A stretch of DNA of 60,718 nt from Bacteroidales bacterium (GTDB lineage: Bacteria; Bacteroidota; Bacteroidia; Bacteroidales; UBA7960): the NCBI GenBank assembly GCA_007118495.1, contig SKRM01000046.1, forward strand, positions 1-60,718, read 5' to 3'. The notes beneath the pieces are model-generated. The model worked only from the letters and a program-made list of their open reading frames with translations, was not told the origin of the DNA and ran no database searches. Below, in pieces: positions 34,669 to 42,895 of the stretch; position 1 is the first letter of the stretch, and every line of letters starts with the position of its first letter. The position numbers and the translations under genes are program-made.

Positions 34669-35385
34669 ATGCAAAAAATAAAGCCCCTGATACTGCTTGC
34701 ATACTTCCTTTTTGCGCCAGTCTTTGCCGTTATGGCCGACTCCGGGACCCATTCGCCCGATGGATTTGAACCCAGACTTTCGGGCGAAATCGTTAACCTG
34801 ACCCTGCAGAGCAGGGGGTCGCAATACCATCATCCGGAGTGGTTGTATGGTGACATCATTTTATACTCGGGCGAAACCGTCAAAAACAAACAGTTGAGAT
34901 ATAATGGGTTCAGAGATGCCCTGGTCTGGCTGCATCCCGATACCCAGCAGCATATCATGCTTGATACAGACCTGATCAGTGGATTCAGTCTGTATGAACA
35001 GACACTGGATCGAAAAATGGTTTTTGACCGCATCACACCCGGAAGACAAAGCCAGGGGATGTTTGCTGAGCGTCTGTTTCTTAATTCAATTGCCCTTTAC
35101 GCCCACCGAAATATTGAACAAACAGGCGAGGCAACACAGATCAGCGGCAATGCGCTACGTCCCATTGCTATCCTGGAAGCCAAACCGGTTTATTATATCC
35201 GCGACCATGAAGGTACGTACATTGAGCTAAACCGACTAAACAGGCGATCATTGCTTGCTGCATTTCCAGAGAAAAGGCGTGAAGTAAGGTCTTTGCTGCG
35301 TCAGCACCGGATAGGTGTATTCAATGAAGCTGAACTGATCCAGGCTATATACGTCATTGAACAGTTTTTGTCAGAAAACAATTAG
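34669..35385 (+). CDS. Exported protein of unknown function in the TonB receptor locus
   Basis: A 238-aa protein with a signal peptide (ending near 'FAVMADS'). The body opens with beta-rich sequence ('WLYGDIILYSGETVKNKQLRYNGFRDALVWLHP', 'QHIMLDTDLISGFSLYE'), passes through a region mentioning an arginine-rich 'LFLNSIALYAHRN' strand, and ends in a basic helical tail ('RRSLLAAFPEKRREVRSLLRQHRIGVFNEAELIQAIYVIEQF'). I recall similar uncharacterised Bacteroidota proteins with this 'visible outer-surface-like' head and helical tail but no established function. It starts 10 bases after the MG2-like gene and its stop overlaps the convergent synthetase gene by 4 bases. Confidence 0.65.
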   Translation: MQKIKPLILLAYFLFAPVFAVMADSGTHSPDGFEPRLSGEIVNLTLQSRGSQYHHPEWLYGDIILYSGETVKNKQLRYNGFRDALVWLHPDTQQHIMLDTDLISGFSLYEQTLDRKMVFDRITPGRQSQGMFAERLFLNSIALYAHRNIEQTGEATQISGNALRPIAILEAKPVYYIRDHEGTYIELNRLNRRSLLAAFPEKRREVRSLLRQHRIGVFNEAELIQAIYVIEQFLSENN

Positions 35386-37439
35386 TGTATCAGCCGGATA
35401 CGGGCATCAACGGCTACCACTTCCCTGCTGTTTCCCAGCAAGGGATTCAGATCCATCTCAAAAATCTCAGGTGCTGCATCCATCAATGCAGACAACCTGA
35501 CCAGGATATCGGCAAACTGCTCAACGGGAATACCTTCTTTTCCCCTGACTCCCTCAAGAATAGGAAAACTCTTCAGTGCGCGAATCATCTCCAGGGCTTC
35601 CGCATTGCCAATGGGGCATAAACTGGTGGAAACATCCTTTAACACTTCGATAAAAATACCCCCCATACCGCAAAGCACCATATGTCCGAATGATTCATCC
35701 AGTTTCGCACCTGCAAATAATTCAGTTCCAGAGAGCATGGGCTGCATTAAAACCGCTGTGGTTTCGGGAATGGCCATCATTCTGTTGAATTCAGCTTCAA
35801 CAATGGCGGCATTTTTCACATTGAGTACCACCCCTCCTACATCTGACTTGTGGACCGGGCCAACAACTTTCATTACCAAGGGGTAACCCAGCTGTTCTGC
35901 CTCACTCAAGGCATCCTGAGTGGTGGCAACTACCGCCTCTTTTGCTCTTGCGATACCCGCTGCATCTAACAATATTTGTACCTGTGCAGGCTCCAGATAA
36001 CCATCGGCCGCCTGATCAACTACCTTTCTGATGGCCTCCCTGTCAATCGACACAGAATCATCAGCCAAAACAACAGGGTTTGGTGTCTTGAATACACGCC
36101 CAAGTGTTTTCCCCAATACAACCTCATCGGGAAAATTCACCCACCCTTTATCAATAAAAGCCTGTACTTCTTCTTTAGCCGTGAGGATGCTTGGCAAAAC
36201 AGGATAAATGGGCTTGCTGCATGTTCTCATCTTCTGATCCAACACCTCATACACATCAAATACGGGAAATAGTCCGGGAGTGCCAAAAATGACCACCATA
36301 CCGTCTATCTGGGTAAAAAACTTGTCCACATAATCAATTATAATACCAAGCTGTTCTGCAGTACCGGTAGCAAGAAAGTCAATGGGATTGACCACAGATG
36401 ATCCAGGAAACAAGTGACCCAGCAACTCCTGACTTGCAGGCGAATCTATGGCTGGAACGTTAAGCCCGCTGTTGGATAAAGCATCTGTCAGCATAACGGC
36501 AGGGCCACCCGCGTGGGTAATCACAGCCAGGTTTTTTCCCTTAAGCCGGGGATAGGTAAAAACAGAAGCCACACTGATAAGGTCTTCACGTCCGTAACAA
36601 CGAATAATTCCTGCTTTTCTAAACAATGCGTCCACAGCCACATCTGAACTGGCCAGTGCTCCCGTGTGGGATGAAGCCGCCCGGCTTCCGGCTTCAGAGC
36701 TGCCTGCCTTGACGGCTGCAATCTGGCAACCCTTGCGAATAAGTGAAGTGGCGTGCTTATATAACAATTGAGGCTTCGAAATATCTTCAATATATAAGAG
36801 CTTAACACGTGAACTGTGCTCCGGATCAAATGACTCATCCCAGTATTTCACAACCTCTTCAACACCTATCTGGGCACTGTTGCCAACTGAGAATACATTT
36901 GAAAATTTAAGTCCGTTGGGGATACCAGCTTCCATAATAAAGCAAGCCGTTGCACCAGAACCCGATACAAAGTCACAGCCCTTTGGATCCAAAACTGGAA
37001 TTGGCCAGGTAAAAACGCTGTGGTGGGCAGGCGTCAATACACCAATACAATTTGGCCCTATGAGGGTACCGTCCACACTATTCACAATGTCAACCAATCG
37101 CCTTTCAAGTTTGGCGCCCTCTTTATTCTCCTCACCAAATCCGGCAGATAAAACAATAAAAGCCCTGGTATTTTTTTCTCTGGCCAGCACCTCAACTGTA
37201 TCAGGTACAAATCGGGCAGCGATAGCGATCACAGCCAGTTCGGCATCGGGAAGGTCTGCAACATCGGCATAGCTCTTTATGCCCTGTACTTCACTTTCTT
37301 TCAAATTCGTAACATAAAGATTGCCGGCAAACCCTCCGTCAATAATGTTTTTTAGAACTTTTCCACCAGGTTTGGCTGTATCATTTGAACCACCAACAAC
37401 AACTATGCTTTTTGGATTGATCAGCTGTTCGGTTATCAT
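35382..37439 (-). CDS. ADP-forming acyl-CoA (acetyl-CoA) synthetase, fused alpha-beta
   Basis: Converts acyl-CoA + ADP + Pi to acid + CoA + ATP, a substrate-level phosphorylation used by fermenters; protein acetyltransferases of the Pat type share part of the architecture but carry an added GNAT domain, absent here. The 685-aa chain has, in order, a CoA-binding Rossmann domain ('PKSIVVVGGSNDTAKPGGKVLKNI'), succinyl-CoA-ligase-like domains with the phospho-histidine H258 in 'SSHTGALASSD', and a C-terminal ATP-grasp domain ('GYPLVMKVVGPVHKSDVGGVVLNV', 'MQPMLSGTELFAGAKLDESFGHMVLCGMGG'). Both halves are complete in one polypeptide. It is divergent from nth across a region rich in regulatory motifs. 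Confidence 0.9.
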   Translation of the reverse strand: MITEQLINPKSIVVVGGSNDTAKPGGKVLKNIIDGGFAGNLYVTNLKESEVQGIKSYADVADLPDAELAVIAIAARFVPDTVEVLAREKNTRAFIVLSAGFGEENKEGAKLERRLVDIVNSVDGTLIGPNCIGVLTPAHHSVFTWPIPVLDPKGCDFVSGSGATACFIMEAGIPNGLKFSNVFSVGNSAQIGVEEVVKYWDESFDPEHSSRVKLLYIEDISKPQLLYKHATSLIRKGCQIAAVKAGSSEAGSRAASSHTGALASSDVAVDALFRKAGIIRCYGREDLISVASVFTYPRLKGKNLAVITHAGGPAVMLTDALSNSGLNVPAIDSPASQELLGHLFPGSSVVNPIDFLATGTAEQLGIIIDYVDKFFTQIDGMVVIFGTPGLFPVFDVYEVLDQKMRTCSKPIYPVLPSILTAKEEVQAFIDKGWVNFPDEVVLGKTLGRVFKTPNPVVLADDSVSIDREAIRKVVDQAADGYLEPAQVQILLDAAGIARAKEAVVATTQDALSEAEQLGYPLVMKVVGPVHKSDVGGVVLNVKNAAIVEAEFNRMMAIPETTAVLMQPMLSGTELFAGAKLDESFGHMVLCGMGGIFIEVLKDVSTSLCPIGNAEALEMIRALKSFPILEGVRGKEGIPVEQFADILVRLSALMDAAPEIFEMDLNPLLGNSREVVAVDARIRLIH

Positions 37440-37513
37440 AGGGCTTATGTTTTATGAATATATTATCGTTAAAAATATAGGGGCGAAATTAACAAAAATG
37501 TCCCATACGTTGC

Positions 37514-37530
37514 CATGAACTTTTTTCATG
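37514..37530. promoter_or_regulatory. CATGAA-N5-TTCATG palindrome between acyl-CoA synthetase and nth genes
   Basis: CATGAA and TTCATG arms are separated by five bases; the 16-base sites at 4871 and 28646 have the same arms with four bases between. It stands about 75 bases from either divergent start codon. Confidence 0.45.
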
Positions 37531-37534
37531 CATC

Positions 37535-37548
37535 GTGACCTGGTTCAC
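37535..37548. promoter_or_regulatory. CRP/FNR-type dyad GTGA-N6-TCAC
   Basis: GTGACCTGGTTCAC has the half-site spacing of CRP/FNR-superfamily operators. It lies directly before the nth promoter core, where a -33 box would be expected. No CRP/FNR regulator gene is in the window. Confidence 0.4.
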
Positions 37549-37571
37549 ATAAAAAAAATCATATACATTTG
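37548..37571 (+). promoter_or_regulatory. Promoter core of nth (A-tract + TACATTTG)
   Basis: CAT, eight A, TCATA, then TACATTTG; one base differs from the symporter promoter core at 28603-28626. The -7 box ends 24 bases before ATG 37596. Confidence 0.65.
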
Positions 37572-37595
37572 AAAACCCAACCAACCACATGCACA

Positions 37596-38246
37596 ATGAA
37601 GAGAAAAGAACGTTTTGACTTTGTTCTTGGTTATTTTTCAACACATCAACCCGAAGCCGAAACCGAGCTGCACTATCAAACCCCTTACCAGCTTCTGGTT
37701 GCTGTTATTCTCTCTGCCCAATGCACAGATAAAAGGGTTAATCAGATAACCCCCGGGTTTTTTAAAAGATTCCCTGAAGCCGAAAGCCTGGCCATGGCAT
37801 CGCAGGATGAAGTTTACCAATACATAAAAAGTTGCTCTTACCCCAACAGCAAGAGCAAAAACCTTATTGGCATGGCCAGAAAATTAACCACTGAGTTTGG
37901 CGGGATTGTGCCAGATGAAGTCAAAGAATTGGAGAAACTGCCGGGGGTGGGAAGAAAGACAGCCAATGTAATCGCCTCTGTGGTGTACAATAAGCCGGCT
38001 CTGGCAGTAGACACCCATGTTTTTCGCGTTGCAGAACGGATCGGATTGACTGTCAAATCAAAAAATCCACTTGATACTGAAAGGCAATTGCTGAGATATA
38101 TTCCAGAAAACCAGGTGGCCATAGCACATCATTGGTTAATCCTCCATGGCCGATACATATGCCAGGCCCGTAGGCCTAAATGCGAGATTTGCCCCCTTGC
38201 AGAAGTATGTAAATTTTATGCTGAATCTCAGAAAAAAAGGGGGTAA
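37596..38246 (+). CDS. nth: Endonuclease III
   Basis: Base-excision repair DNA glycosylase/AP lyase for oxidised pyrimidines. From ATG 37596 it is 216 aa. The helix-hairpin-helix 'LEKLPGVGRKTANVI' contains the catalytic lysine, 'AVDTHVFRVAERIGL' the catalytic aspartate, and the C-terminal C-x6-C-x2-C-x5-C ('CQARRPKCEICPLAEVC') binds the 4Fe-4S cluster. A TTG at 37569 would extend the frame but lies in the promoter -7 box. Confidence 0.96.
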   Translation: MKRKERFDFVLGYFSTHQPEAETELHYQTPYQLLVAVILSAQCTDKRVNQITPGFFKRFPEAESLAMASQDEVYQYIKSCSYPNSKSKNLIGMARKLTTEFGGIVPDEVKELEKLPGVGRKTANVIASVVYNKPALAVDTHVFRVAERIGLTVKSKNPLDTERQLLRYIPENQVAIAHHWLILHGRYICQARRPKCEICPLAEVCKFYAESQKKRG

Positions 38247-38336
38247 ACTGAGCATTGCAGGTATCACCCTGATTGGTATACGAACAAAATTACCTGAAAA
38301 ACTGTTCTGTTTCTATAACCGTAAACAAATACACAT

Positions 38337-38792
38337 ATGACACATCTGAAACCTGGCGACAAAGCGCCTGCATTTAAAGGAAAAGATCAAAACGGACAAC
38401 CCATATCTCTGGATGATTTCAATGGCTCCAAACTGGTGATGTATTTTTATCCAAAAGACAGCACCCCGGGCTGTACCTCACAGGCATGCAACCTGAGAGA
38501 TAACTATGAACTTTTGCTTAAGAATGGGTATAAGGTTGCAGGTGTCAGCGCTGACAGTGAAAAATCACATCAAAAATTTATTGAAAAGCATAAGCTTCCC
38601 TTTCCACTGATAGCAGATACAGATAAGGAGATAGTAAAAGCATACGGTGTTTGGGGCCCGAAGAAATTTATGGGCAGGGTCTTCGACGGAATCAACCGCA
38701 CCACATTCGTAATTGATGAACAAGGTATTATCAGCGAGGTGATTACAAAGGTTCAGACAAAAGACCATACCGCCCAGATTATAACAGGTTGA
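38337..38792 (+). CDS. bcp: Thioredoxin-dependent peroxiredoxin, Bcp/PrxQ type
   Basis: Reduces hydrogen and alkyl hydroperoxides. The 151-aa protein has peroxidatic C46 and resolving C51 in 'STPGCTSQACNLRD', the C-x4-C spacing typical of PrxQ/Bcp, and the conserved 'FYPKDSTPG'. It stands 90 bases after nth. Electrons would come from thioredoxin, possibly via the fused thioredoxin/reductase at 52047-53315. Confidence 0.95.
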   Translation: MTHLKPGDKAPAFKGKDQNGQPISLDDFNGSKLVMYFYPKDSTPGCTSQACNLRDNYELLLKNGYKVAGVSADSEKSHQKFIEKHKLPFPLIADTDKEIVKAYGVWGPKKFMGRVFDGINRTTFVIDEQGIISEVITKVQTKDHTAQIITG

Positions 38793-38803
38793 CAGATTAG
38801 TCT

Positions 38804-38811
38804 TATATTTG
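38804..38811 (+). promoter_or_regulatory. Possible -7 box TATATTTG for pepD
   Basis: Matches TAnnTTTG and ends 37 bases before the pepD start; there is no clear -33 box. Confidence 0.4.
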
Positions 38812-38848
38812 CTGGTTACGAACATTTATTCCACTAAAACCAGCATAT

Positions 38849-40312
38849 ATGATGAGTAATGTATTGAGTCAACTTGAACCTTCAGCCCTCTGGCAATACT
38901 TTGAAGCCATTTGTCAGATTCCCCACCCTTCAAAGAAAGAAGCAGCCCTGGTTGCCTGGGTAAAAGGAATTGGAGAAAACCTCCAACTTGAGACAATTAA
39001 AGATGATGTGGGTAATATTGTGATCCGCAAACCTGCCACACCCGGCCTTGAAGATCGTCAGACAATTATTCTTCAGGGACACCTGGATATGGTGCCACAG
39101 AAAAATAATGACACCACCCATGATTTTGAGAAAGATCCCATCATCCCGTACATTGACGGCGACTGGGTTAAGGCCAAAGGAACCACCCTTGGGGCAGACA
39201 ATGGTATTGGTGTAGCGGCCGCGCTGGCAGTACTGGCATCGAAAGACATTGAACACGGCCCCATTGAGTGCCTTTTTACCATCGACGAAGAAACAGGTAT
39301 GACAGGCGCATTTGCCCTGAAACCCGGTTTTTTGAAGGGTGACATCCTTATAAACCTTGACTCGGAAGATGAAGGAGAACTTTATATTGGATGTGCCGGA
39401 GGTATTGACACAAATGCCAGCTTCACTTACCAGGATGAAGCCATCCCTGCAGGCCATGTTGCTTACCGGGTTGAAGTAAAAGGACTAAAAGGAGGCCATT
39501 CAGGCCTTGACATCAAATTGGGTAGAGGCAATGCCATCAAAATCATGAACCGCCTGCTGTGGAAGGCCCATCGCGAAGCCGGCCTGCTACTCTCATCGAT
39601 CGACGGAGGCAGCCTCCGCAATGCAATACCCCGTGAGGCCACAGCCATTGTCACCTTACCCGGTAGCTCGGCTGGAAAGTTTGAAGAAATGGCGCGTGAA
39701 TTACAACAAATTGTTTCCAATGAACTTAAGAGTGCTGATCCTGAGGTGCGTATAAACATAACACCCGTTGATCTCCCCTCTTCAGTAGTGGGTACAGTAG
39801 TGTCAAATGCAATTTTCAATGCAGTATATGGTTGTCCCAATGGTGCCATGCGATTTATAGACGAAATGCCCGATGTGGTTGAAACAAGCACCAATCTGGC
39901 TGTGCTGAAATCAGGCCAGGGAGTTGTTGAAGCAGCCACATTGCAAAGAAGTTCTGTCGATTCAGCCAAACTGGATCTTGGCAATATGATCCGCTCGGTG
40001 TTTGAAATGGCAGGGGCCAGGGTGGAACAAAGTGGTGAATATCCCGGATGGAAACCAAATGTTGAATCTCCCATCCTGAAAACCATGAAAGATGTATATG
40101 AAAAAATGTTTGGCAAGGTGCCTGCTCAGAAGGTGATCCATGCCGGACTTGAATGCGGTATTCTTGGAGGAGTTTACCCGGGGCTTGATATGATCTCTTT
40201 CGGGCCAACCATAAGAAACCCCCACTCTCCCGATGAAAAAGTGCATATCCATACTGTTAAACTGTTTTGGGACTACCTTGTTGAGACCCTAAAACATGCA
40301 CCCGCAAAGTAG
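38849..40312 (+). CDS. pepD: Aminoacyl-histidine dipeptidase (M20 family)
   Basis: Cytosolic zinc dipeptidase that hydrolyses Xaa-His and other unspecific dipeptides. The 487-aa length and the M20 blocks match PepD: 'LQGHLDMVPQKN' (first metal histidine and catalytic aspartate), 'TTLGADNGIGVAAALAVL' (bridging aspartate), 'FTIDEETGMTGA' (catalytic glutamate and metal ligand), 'NLDSEDEGELYIGCAGG', and C-terminal 'ISFGPTIRNPHSPDEKVHI' with the last metal histidine. It has no signal peptide. An adjacent ATG at 38852 is equally possible as start. Confidence 0.95.
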   Translation: MMSNVLSQLEPSALWQYFEAICQIPHPSKKEAALVAWVKGIGENLQLETIKDDVGNIVIRKPATPGLEDRQTIILQGHLDMVPQKNNDTTHDFEKDPIIPYIDGDWVKAKGTTLGADNGIGVAAALAVLASKDIEHGPIECLFTIDEETGMTGAFALKPGFLKGDILINLDSEDEGELYIGCAGGIDTNASFTYQDEAIPAGHVAYRVEVKGLKGGHSGLDIKLGRGNAIKIMNRLLWKAHREAGLLLSSIDGGSLRNAIPREATAIVTLPGSSAGKFEEMARELQQIVSNELKSADPEVRINITPVDLPSSVVGTVVSNAIFNAVYGCPNGAMRFIDEMPDVVETSTNLAVLKSGQGVVEAATLQRSSVDSAKLDLGNMIRSVFEMAGARVEQSGEYPGWKPNVESPILKTMKDVYEKMFGKVPAQKVIHAGLECGILGGVYPGLDMISFGPTIRNPHSPDEKVHIHTVKLFWDYLVETLKHAPAK

Positions 40313-40338
40313 GGTACTGCAATATATTTTTCGTCAAC

Positions 40339-40379
40339 ACAAACCAGGCGGATGGGTATAACACATCTGTCTGGTTTGT
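40339..40379 (+). terminator. Long hairpin after pepD
   Basis: A 16-base stem, ACAAACCAGGCGGATG with CATCTGTCTGGTTTGT including two G-U pairs, and a 9-base loop. The following bases are only moderately T-rich. Its position 27 bases after the pepD stop suggests termination; it also covers the first ATG of the longest frame of the next gene, arguing for the later start there. Confidence 0.6.
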
Positions 40380-40429
40380 ATTTATCCCTGATTTTTATTA
40401 CATTGCACATTCACCAAAACCACAAAACG

Positions 40430-41326
40430 ATGAATACTGAAAGAGGACAAACGTTAGACCGTCAATCAAACACCCAGCGGATAGCCATTATCATCCTGGC
40501 TTTACTGTTGTTGGTTTCCATCATCGGCAACGTAATCTATATGGGCAGATCATCGAGACTGGGTGATGAAAAGCAGCAACTGCTAACTGAAAGAACTCAG
40601 CTGCAGCAACTAAACAGTCAGCTGAATGAGACAATTGATGCACGGGATGCTGACATTCAGCAACTGAACACACAGATCAGCGAAATGGAAGAGCAGCACG
40701 CCGCAACCATCGCAGATAAAGATGCCCGAATTGCCAGTCTGAACCGGAGGGCAAACACCAGGGCCAGTGAACTTGAAGCAGAACAAACTGCCCACAAAGA
40801 ATTGAAAGAACAACATCAGGAGCTGACTGAACTCTTTGAAACACTAAACAAAGAGTATCAGGATTTACACCAGGAATTCACCATGTTACAGCAAACCCAC
40901 AACCAACTGCTGGCAAAAAGCCAGGAAGCTGAAGGCTTGAATGTTTACAATATTTGTACACTGACCAAATGGGAGCGCTGGATCTGTGCTGATCGATACA
41001 ATGTAACCCAGGCACGCAGGGTAAACACAACCTTCATAGGGTTTGAAGTTGACGGATCAATATTTGCTACAGCCGGAAACAAGAATATCCACTTGATCAT
41101 GTACGACCCGACCGGTAATGTCATGTACCCCGAACAGGATATTTTTGATGCAGAAGATGGCAGTCAGATGTCGTATACAATGATGCAGCAAATCAACTAC
41201 AACCACGCACCTGTTGGGGTTGAATTTACTGTGATACATCCGGAACGCCTTGATCCGGGATCTTATCAGATTGAAATATATGTTGATGGAAAGCTTAGCC
41301 GCTCAAGCGAAATTTTACTGGATTAA
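40430..41326 (+). CDS. Membrane-anchored coiled-coil protein of unknown function
   Basis: From ATG 40430 the protein is 298 aa. A membrane helix lies at about residues 17-36 ('AIIILALLLLVSIIGNVIYMG'), followed by ~130 residues of heptad-like coiled coil rich in E, Q and L ('LNSQLNETIDARDADIQQLN', 'LTELFETLNKEYQDLHQEF'). The C-terminal ~110 residues form a compact, probably beta-sandwich domain ('TTFIGFEVDGSIFATAGNKNIHLIMYDPTG', 'GVEFTVIHPERLDPGSYQIEIYVDG') presumably in the periplasm. I do not recognise the family; the layout suggests a spacer with a terminal binding domain. Frame extension to 40352 runs into the upstream hairpin. Confidence 0.72.
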   Translation: MNTERGQTLDRQSNTQRIAIIILALLLLVSIIGNVIYMGRSSRLGDEKQQLLTERTQLQQLNSQLNETIDARDADIQQLNTQISEMEEQHAATIADKDARIASLNRRANTRASELEAEQTAHKELKEQHQELTELFETLNKEYQDLHQEFTMLQQTHNQLLAKSQEAEGLNVYNICTLTKWERWICADRYNVTQARRVNTTFIGFEVDGSIFATAGNKNIHLIMYDPTGNVMYPEQDIFDAEDGSQMSYTMMQQINYNHAPVGVEFTVIHPERLDPGSYQIEIYVDGKLSRSSEILLD

Positions 41327-41376
41327 GTTGATATAAAGTTTTTTGAATTCAGGCCTTGTCATCAAAAAGTTTTTTC

Positions 41377-41384
41377 TATCTTTG
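41377..41384 (+). promoter_or_regulatory. Promoter -7 box TATCTTTG for rpmH
   Basis: Exact TAnnTTTG match with CTTG 18 bases upstream (41355-41358). The leader to the rpmH ATG is about 79 bases. Confidence 0.65.
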
Positions 41385-41463
41385 CAGTCCTGAAAACAAA
41401 AAACATAAAAGCCTCCTGTAAGCATTTGGCATAGCGAATAATCACTGAAAAAAATCACAGATA

Positions 41464-41619
41464 ATGAAAAGGACATTTCAACCGTCGGTCAGGAAGAGAA
41501 AGAACAAGCATGGCTTCAGAGAAAGAATGGCTAGCAAAAATGGTCAGAGAGTGCTGACAGCCAGGCGTGCAAAAGGCAGAAAAAAACTGACTGTTTCTTC
41601 TGAGAAGACACATAAATAG
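41464..41619 (+). CDS. rpmH: 50S ribosomal protein L34
   Basis: A 51-aa, strongly basic protein beginning '[20 protein letters not shown]' with '[22 protein letters not shown]', the invariant L34 pattern. It was too short to stand out as a long reading frame. It has its own promoter and a strong terminator at 41655-41690; rnpA is not adjacent on the same strand and no dnaA is nearby. Confidence 0.97.
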   Translation: MKRTFQPSVRKRKNKHGFRERMASKNGQRVLTARRAKGRKKLTVSSEKTHK

Positions 41620-41654
41620 GTTTTGGGTAAAAGCAGGTTTATACATAAACCTCA

Positions 41655-41690
41655 AAAAACCGGTTCCAGCCCATGGAGCCGGTTTTTTTT
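41655..41690 (+). terminator. Intrinsic terminator of rpmH
   Basis: ACCGGTTCC, loop AGCCCAT, GGAGCCGGT (one G-U pair) extended by A/T pairs, then eight T. Confidence 0.9.
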
Positions 41691-41771
41691 CTTTCAATCC
41701 GTCAGTCTGCTTTGATACTGAATGAATAAATTTTATGTATATTCGACCGACAAATCCAACCCCATACTTTG

Positions 41772-42881
41772 ATGAAAAAAATGCGCACAATTATCTTTCT
41801 GTTTTCCCTGGCTTTTTTCGCCTGCACCCCTGTGGGGCATGAAGAAAAGGTAAAAGAGGTATTCATTGAGGGCGAACCTCACATATTGCTGATGCATCCT
41901 ACGATTCAAAACCTGGAACGTTTTCTCTACCTTACCGGTGAGGGAATATTCCCATTACCGGACAATTACCGTGTTGTCGGGGTATACCACACCAATGCAA
42001 GCTATAACTATAATCAGGCAGCGGCTTTTATTGCCAGAGAAAACCTGGGGAACATGGCACTGTATGCCATTGATAAACCTATTTCAGAAGAGGTTTTGTT
42101 CACCACCAGCGAGCTTACAGAAATATACACCAAGCTGTTCAGGCAATCAGAAGGCGTGCTATTTCTGGGCGGGCCGGATATTCCCCCGGCGGTTTATGGT
42201 GAAGAATTTAACCTTTTAACTGTGGTCACCGACCCCTTCCGCCACTATCTGGAGGCATCCTTTCTTTTCCATTTGCTGGGTGGTTCTCAGAACCCCGGTT
42301 TTACAGCACTGCTTGAAGAAAATCCGGATTATGCAATTCTGGGTATATGCCTGGGCATGCAAACCATGAATGTGGCCACCGGAGGAAGTTTATTTCAGGA
42401 CATTCCAACCCAGATACACGGTGTAACAACAGTTGAGGAAGTCATTGCCCTTGATCCTGAGAAACAGCATCGGAATTACTACACCTACTACCGTCTTGAT
42501 CAGGAAGTATCCACCCCCACCTTTCACAGGATCAAAATAGGAGGCAACAGCCATATGGCCGTTATTGCGGGCAGTACCGAAGCCACGCCTTATATTTTGA
42601 GTTCACATCACCAGGCAGTCAAACAAATGGGATATGGATTAAGAGCCACCGCCTGGTCGATGGACGAAAAAGTTGTTGAAGCCATAGAGCATACCCGATA
42701 CCCGAACGTTGTCGGGATACAGTTCCACCCTGAAGTACCCTCACTTTATGACCCGGATCATAAAATAACATTCAGGCCAGGAGAACAGCCAACCCATTCA
42801 TTTCTTGACTTATACCCCGGAGCACTGGGAGAGGATTTTCACCGGGCCTTCTGGGTGCACATTGCTGGCATGTACCCGTAA
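41772..42881 (+). CDS. Peptidase C26-like (gamma-glutamyl hydrolase/glutamine amidotransferase fold) lipoprotein
   Basis: From ATG 41772 the protein is 369 aa. It begins with a lipoprotein signal ('TIIFLFSLAFFACTP', lipobox Cys), then a class I glutamine-amidotransferase-like fold: nucleophile C193 in 'LGICLGMQTMNVATGG', and the His/Glu pair in 'VVGIQFHPEVPSL'. 'SSHHQAVKQMG' matches the PuuD/C26 group, which hydrolyses gamma-glutamyl bonds such as gamma-glutamyl-GABA. Unlike cytoplasmic PuuD this version should be tethered in the envelope, so its substrate may be peptidoglycan-derived or dietary gamma-glutamyl peptides; that is inference. It is convergent with the YgiQ gene, 14 bases apart. 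Confidence 0.82.
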   Translation: MKKMRTIIFLFSLAFFACTPVGHEEKVKEVFIEGEPHILLMHPTIQNLERFLYLTGEGIFPLPDNYRVVGVYHTNASYNYNQAAAFIARENLGNMALYAIDKPISEEVLFTTSELTEIYTKLFRQSEGVLFLGGPDIPPAVYGEEFNLLTVVTDPFRHYLEASFLFHLLGGSQNPGFTALLEENPDYAILGICLGMQTMNVATGGSLFQDIPTQIHGVTTVEEVIALDPEKQHRNYYTYYRLDQEVSTPTFHRIKIGGNSHMAVIAGSTEATPYILSSHHQAVKQMGYGLRATAWSMDEKVVEAIEHTRYPNVVGIQFHPEVPSLYDPDHKITFRPGEQPTHSFLDLYPGALGEDFHRAFWVHIAGMYP

Positions 42882-42895
42882 ATTGAAACACCGCA

